From contig OX328112.1 in assembly GCA_946811185.2 (NCBI GenBank), positions 17,527,215 through 17,591,214 on the forward strand: a stretch of 64,000 bases of DNA, written 5' to 3'. The translations under genes and the position numbers were made by a program. Source of the DNA: Hippopus hippopus. Taxonomy: Eukaryota; Mollusca; Bivalvia; Cardiida; Cardiidae. The notes under the pieces are model-generated. The model was not told the origin of the DNA. It was given only the letters and a program-made list of their open reading frames with translations, and did no database searches. Of the stretch, positions 61,369 to 64,000 are shown in pieces; the stretch's first letter is position 1, and each line of letters opens with the position of its first letter.

Positions 61369-61633
61369 ATGAGCCATGCTCTGTGAAAAGGAGGCTTAAT
61401 GTATCTGCGAAAAGTATCGACCCAGGTCAGCCTGCGCATTCCGCGCAGGCTGACCTGGGCCGAAACTTTTTGCCATGAGTCAATTTTCTGTATGTCAAAG
61501 GACCACACTACCTCTAGATCCACTCGGTGGTAGGACCAAATAGATTTTATGGATCCATAATTATGTGATGACTCGCATAGTATCATGCATCACGGAGATG
61601 CATTAAGCCCCCTTTTGCCAGAGCATGACTCAT
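61369..61633 (+). repeat. PAL-A, complete
   Basis: GAGCCATGCTCTGTGAAAAG to CCAGAGCATGACTCATA, hairpin 61418-61461, perfect stem. Confidence 0.92.
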
Positions 61634-61717
61634 AAAAACTCGATCTCTTTCTACACCTGAAAATACAGTTCACTGAAGTTCAGACCGTGATTTTTATATT
61701 TCAGGCTTGACTAATCA

Positions 61718-61800
61718 AGCAGACGGTATAGATCCAAGATCAGACTGCACGTTATGTGCAGTCTGATCTTGATCTTTGCCGTCCGCAAAAGCCCCTATCC
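61718..61800. repeat. PAL-C hairpin, GGTATAG type
   Basis: GACGGTATAGATCCAAGATC and GATCTTGATCTTTGCCGTCC; resembles the 35555 copy more than the main type. Confidence 0.8.
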
Positions 61801-62632
61801 TCAGCATGGTGCTGAAGATGTTTATATATACTTCTCGAAAAATCTGTTGTTCGCAACATTGCAACTCTTTGAATCGGAGCTTCTTCTTCTTCTTTCTCTT
61901 CTTCGACCACATTGTCATTATTTCTTGATCTAATTGCTTTTTTTAGTACAAATTTCTGGACTTTTCACATCATATCATTTTATTTCATGATCATATTATT
62001 ATATTTTCTATTTCTTCTTGTCATCTTTTGCCAGTCTTACGCTACGCAAGTTTTTTTTTTGTGCAAATCTTGACAAGCCGAGCTATTCTACTACAGAACT
62101 TGAAATAAAAGTTTCATTTTCTCTTTCTTTTGTTTTTCTTTTCTTTTTTTGTAATTTGCCTGTTTGCTGTAGTTGACTCCGTTTGACGATATATACTACT
62201 CAAAAATTGCTAGGGATCACCATTTTAGATTCAGCGGATATAATTTGTGGCATAAATCAGGTATGGTTTTTCTTTATATTGCATTGCCACCCTGATGACA
62301 TAAAACACTTGTGGAAACAGATGTTATTAATGCAAAACTGTATTGTTGTATCATATACCCATATTGAAATATCTAAATGATCCCTATCAAAATGTGAGTA
62401 TTATATAAATCGAAAACCTAGACACACATTTTGCAAACATTGCTGTTCGATCTGATTTGAAACAACTGAATCATGTTTGAACGTATTTAAAAAAAAAAGT
62501 ATTCTTGCCTGATGGACTATTCTTAATATCGTAGTTAGCTCTAAGAAGGATAAAATTTTGACCATTTTTTGGCCATGACAGTTTTGTTTTTAGTTGGGAG
62601 ACAACAAAAATGCAAAAGTAATTTGCTTCCGA
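61801..62632. other. Pyrimidine-rich, unrecognised
   Basis: TTCTTC and TTTTCTTTTC tracts; no element or exon could be supported. Confidence 0.4.
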
Positions 62633-62700
62633 TGGGATTCGAGCCAACGACCTTCTAAGCCATAACTAAGTGACTCTACCGACAGATCTATCCTGGCAAC
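62633..62700 (-). mobile_element. tRNA-like segment, probably a SINE head
   Basis: On the minus strand TGCCAGGATAGATCTGTCGG starts it, with a GTCGGTAGAG A-box-like word and GTTGGCTCGAATCCCATCGG as B box. The stems do not close fully, so a functional tRNA gene is unlikely. Confidence 0.45.
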
Positions 62701-63060
62701 TGTTATTCTTCCCATTTCAAAACGTATTTGTCCCACATTCCGCAATAATGCCTTTCCTTTTACGAACGGAATAGGAGATGCTACGGGAAAAAATGGATAA
62801 ATCCATGTATTTTCTGCATGTAGTTTTATCTACACTTTAAAACTATTTTCGCTCGAGAACAGTCTTTGTTTTCCTAAAAAAAAAAAACTTCCGAAACGAA
62901 ATCCACTTGGATGTAACTTGAAAAAAAATCTTAGAGTAAGTTGCATCGTTATCATTATACAGACTGATGCATCTAACCGTGATATGAACTACAATACATT
63001 TTGAAAACGGCATTAATCCCCCAAAAAGGTCAGCTATGATTTGTTGTTTCTCAATTTCAG
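62701..63060. other. Unrecognised; would be intron if the next exon is real
   Basis: Ends in a good acceptor context, TTGTTTCTCAATTTCAG, at 63060. Confidence 0.35.
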
Positions 63061-63209
63061 GTTTTTCTTCCGATCCAGCCTCCACCACAGCAGCCACCCT
63101 GACTAGTAAAACGACCGCCAGTCAGGGGCTCGAGCCAGCGACCACTACATCGTCTGCGTCTTTAATAAGCACGTGCGCGGACAGCTCCATGTTGCTTCTA
63201 CAAACACAA
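63061..63209 (+). CDS. Candidate Ser/Thr-rich internal exon
   Basis: Bounded by TTTCTCAATTTCAG (acceptor, ends 63060) and CAAACACAA|GTATGAG (donor, 63210). Of the three frames only one is open: two leading bases, then FSSDPASTTAATLTSKTTAS and further Ser/Thr/Ala-rich residues ending STCADSSMLLLQTQ. The next codons in the intron are GTA TGA, so translation stops right after the donor. Ser/Thr-rich segments are common in secreted or mucin-like proteins, but no domain is visible. Against it: the complement of 63118-63150 contains a GGCTCGAGCCCCTGAC word that resembles a tRNA/SINE B box. Confidence 0.35.
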
Positions 63210-63319
63210 GTATGAGTCCTTGCTGCTTTTCCTCTGTTGTTTTGCTTCTTGTTTTGTTTTGTTTTCTAAAAGAAAATGCTTTTTTAACCTGTAGGATCAT
63301 GTGCATAATATAAGATCTC

Positions 63320-63375
63320 TATTTTTCGGACAGTGTGTTAAAGATCAGACTGCACAGAACTTAGTCTGATTGCTA
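63320..63375. repeat. PAL-C, decayed
   Basis: CGGACAGTGTGTTAAAGATC and GACTGCACAGAACTTAGTC; the right arm has lost most pairs. Confidence 0.6.
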
Positions 63376-63404
63376 TTACTCGCTGTTGGTAATTTTTCGG
63401 CTTA

Positions 63405-63605
63405 GCTGAATGTGCTGGCTTTTGACCTACTTTTTGGTACTGATTACAAATGAATCAATAGAAATTTGTGATTGGTCAAAAATGTAGACATGTTTATTCT
63501 AAGGGCCCCTCCGGTCAAAAATGTAGACATTCTTAATCTAAGGGCCCTTGCCTATTGGCTGGCAAATTTACGCCGTCTATCTTTTTTTAAGATATTACTT
63601 GTTTT
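63405..63605 (+). repeat. PAL-L dispersed repeat, copy 2
   Basis: Same order as 54632-54800, plus an internal duplication of CAAAAATGTAGACAT and TAAGGGCCC (63478-63550). Confidence 0.8.
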
Positions 63606-63690
63606 CTGATATTCCTGTATATATGACACTGAAATGAGAACGAATTTTCATTTTTTATCATTCAGTCTTATTCAGAATTGTATATATTAC

Positions 63691-63905
63691 TTAAACCTTA
63701 CGCTGCTAAATAAATTAGATAAAACTATCAGGCCGATAGTAAAAAGCCAAACATTGTTATTTAAAAGTTATTTCCGATGGAAAAATATCTCTTTATCGGA
63801 CAGTGTAGATACAAGATCAGACTGCACAGAACGTGCAGTCGGATCTTGGATCTACACTGTCCGCAAAAGGTCCCTTGAGTCGCACTTAGCAGCCCTAAGG
63901 ATTAA
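63691..63905 (+). repeat. PAL-C, complete, TTAA at both ends
   Basis: TTAAACCTTACGCTGCTAAA to TTAGCAGCCCTAAGGATTAA, hairpin 63801-63863 with one arm mismatch (GCAGTCGGATC). Terminal inverted repeats CTTA.GCTGCTAA are clear. Confidence 0.92.
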
Positions 63906-64000
63906 CTGAGAAGTCTACAGGTTAAACATGCGTCAAGTGTTCAGGCGTATCTCTTGTTTATTTCGGCTTTTCTTATAGTATAACTCGAATACGCTAATTT

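Overview
The window looks like repeat-rich, AT-rich, intron/intergenic DNA from a mollusc, most likely a bivalve. Reasons: no long ORF or operon-like packing; many tRNA-headed SINEs ending in (AATC)n; a second SINE with a Meta-SINE-like central block; abundant microsatellites; and a very large number of short palindromic non-autonomous DNA elements. The palindrome styles resemble what I recall from dreissenid or myid bivalve genomes. That is an impression from memory, not a test result.

No complete protein-coding gene can be supported. The only coding-like signals are: a SWIM-type zinc-finger fragment (about 10264-10602, motif CxCx6CxH); a Ser/Thr-rich candidate exon with good splice sites (63061-63209); a possible exon with a GTAGGT donor next to a CRE/CCAAT-rich stretch (about 26690-27399); a 43-codon ORF (37655-37786); and a tiny decayed LINE endonuclease-like piece (about 60255-60333).

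Most of the sequence is built from a few repeat families, named here for convenience. PAL-A is about 260 bp with ends GAGCCATGCTC and GAGCATGGCTC. PAL-B is about 215-230 bp, bounded by TTAA, with a central hairpin containing GGAGAAAATGCTGG. PAL-C is about 200-215 bp, also TTAA-bounded, with a GATCAGACTGCAC hairpin. PAL-D is about 265 bp with ends CAACACGCG and two hairpins. PAL-E to PAL-L are rarer foldback or dispersed elements. SINE1 has a tRNA-like head, a long body and an (AATC)n tail; SINE2 has a Meta-like domain. Roughly 40 PAL-B, 20 PAL-A and 30 PAL-C copies or fragments are scattered across the window in both orientations, often nested in each other.

Layout: 0-8 kb holds PAL copies, a 35-bp minisatellite of about 33 units (2366-3520), foldbacks and a duplicated 350-bp segment. 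8-20 kb is sparser and includes the SWIM fragment and a 120-bp tandem array. 20-36 kb is dense in PAL elements and SINEs, with a PAL-B cluster at 31.5-33.2 kb. 36-42 kb has a short-unit minisatellite and a polypurine tract. 42-59 kb is again PAL/SINE mosaic with several nested insertions. 59-64 kb is sparser and ends with the candidate Ser/Thr-rich exon and a complete PAL-C.

The most interesting observation is that three families with unrelated ends (PAL-A, PAL-C, PAL-D) carry variants of one hairpin core (GRTCAGMCTGCRCA plus its complement), and that hairpin arms in individual copies carry matched substitutions on both sides. Hairpin centres also appear to be sites where homopolymers, microsatellites and element junctions arise.
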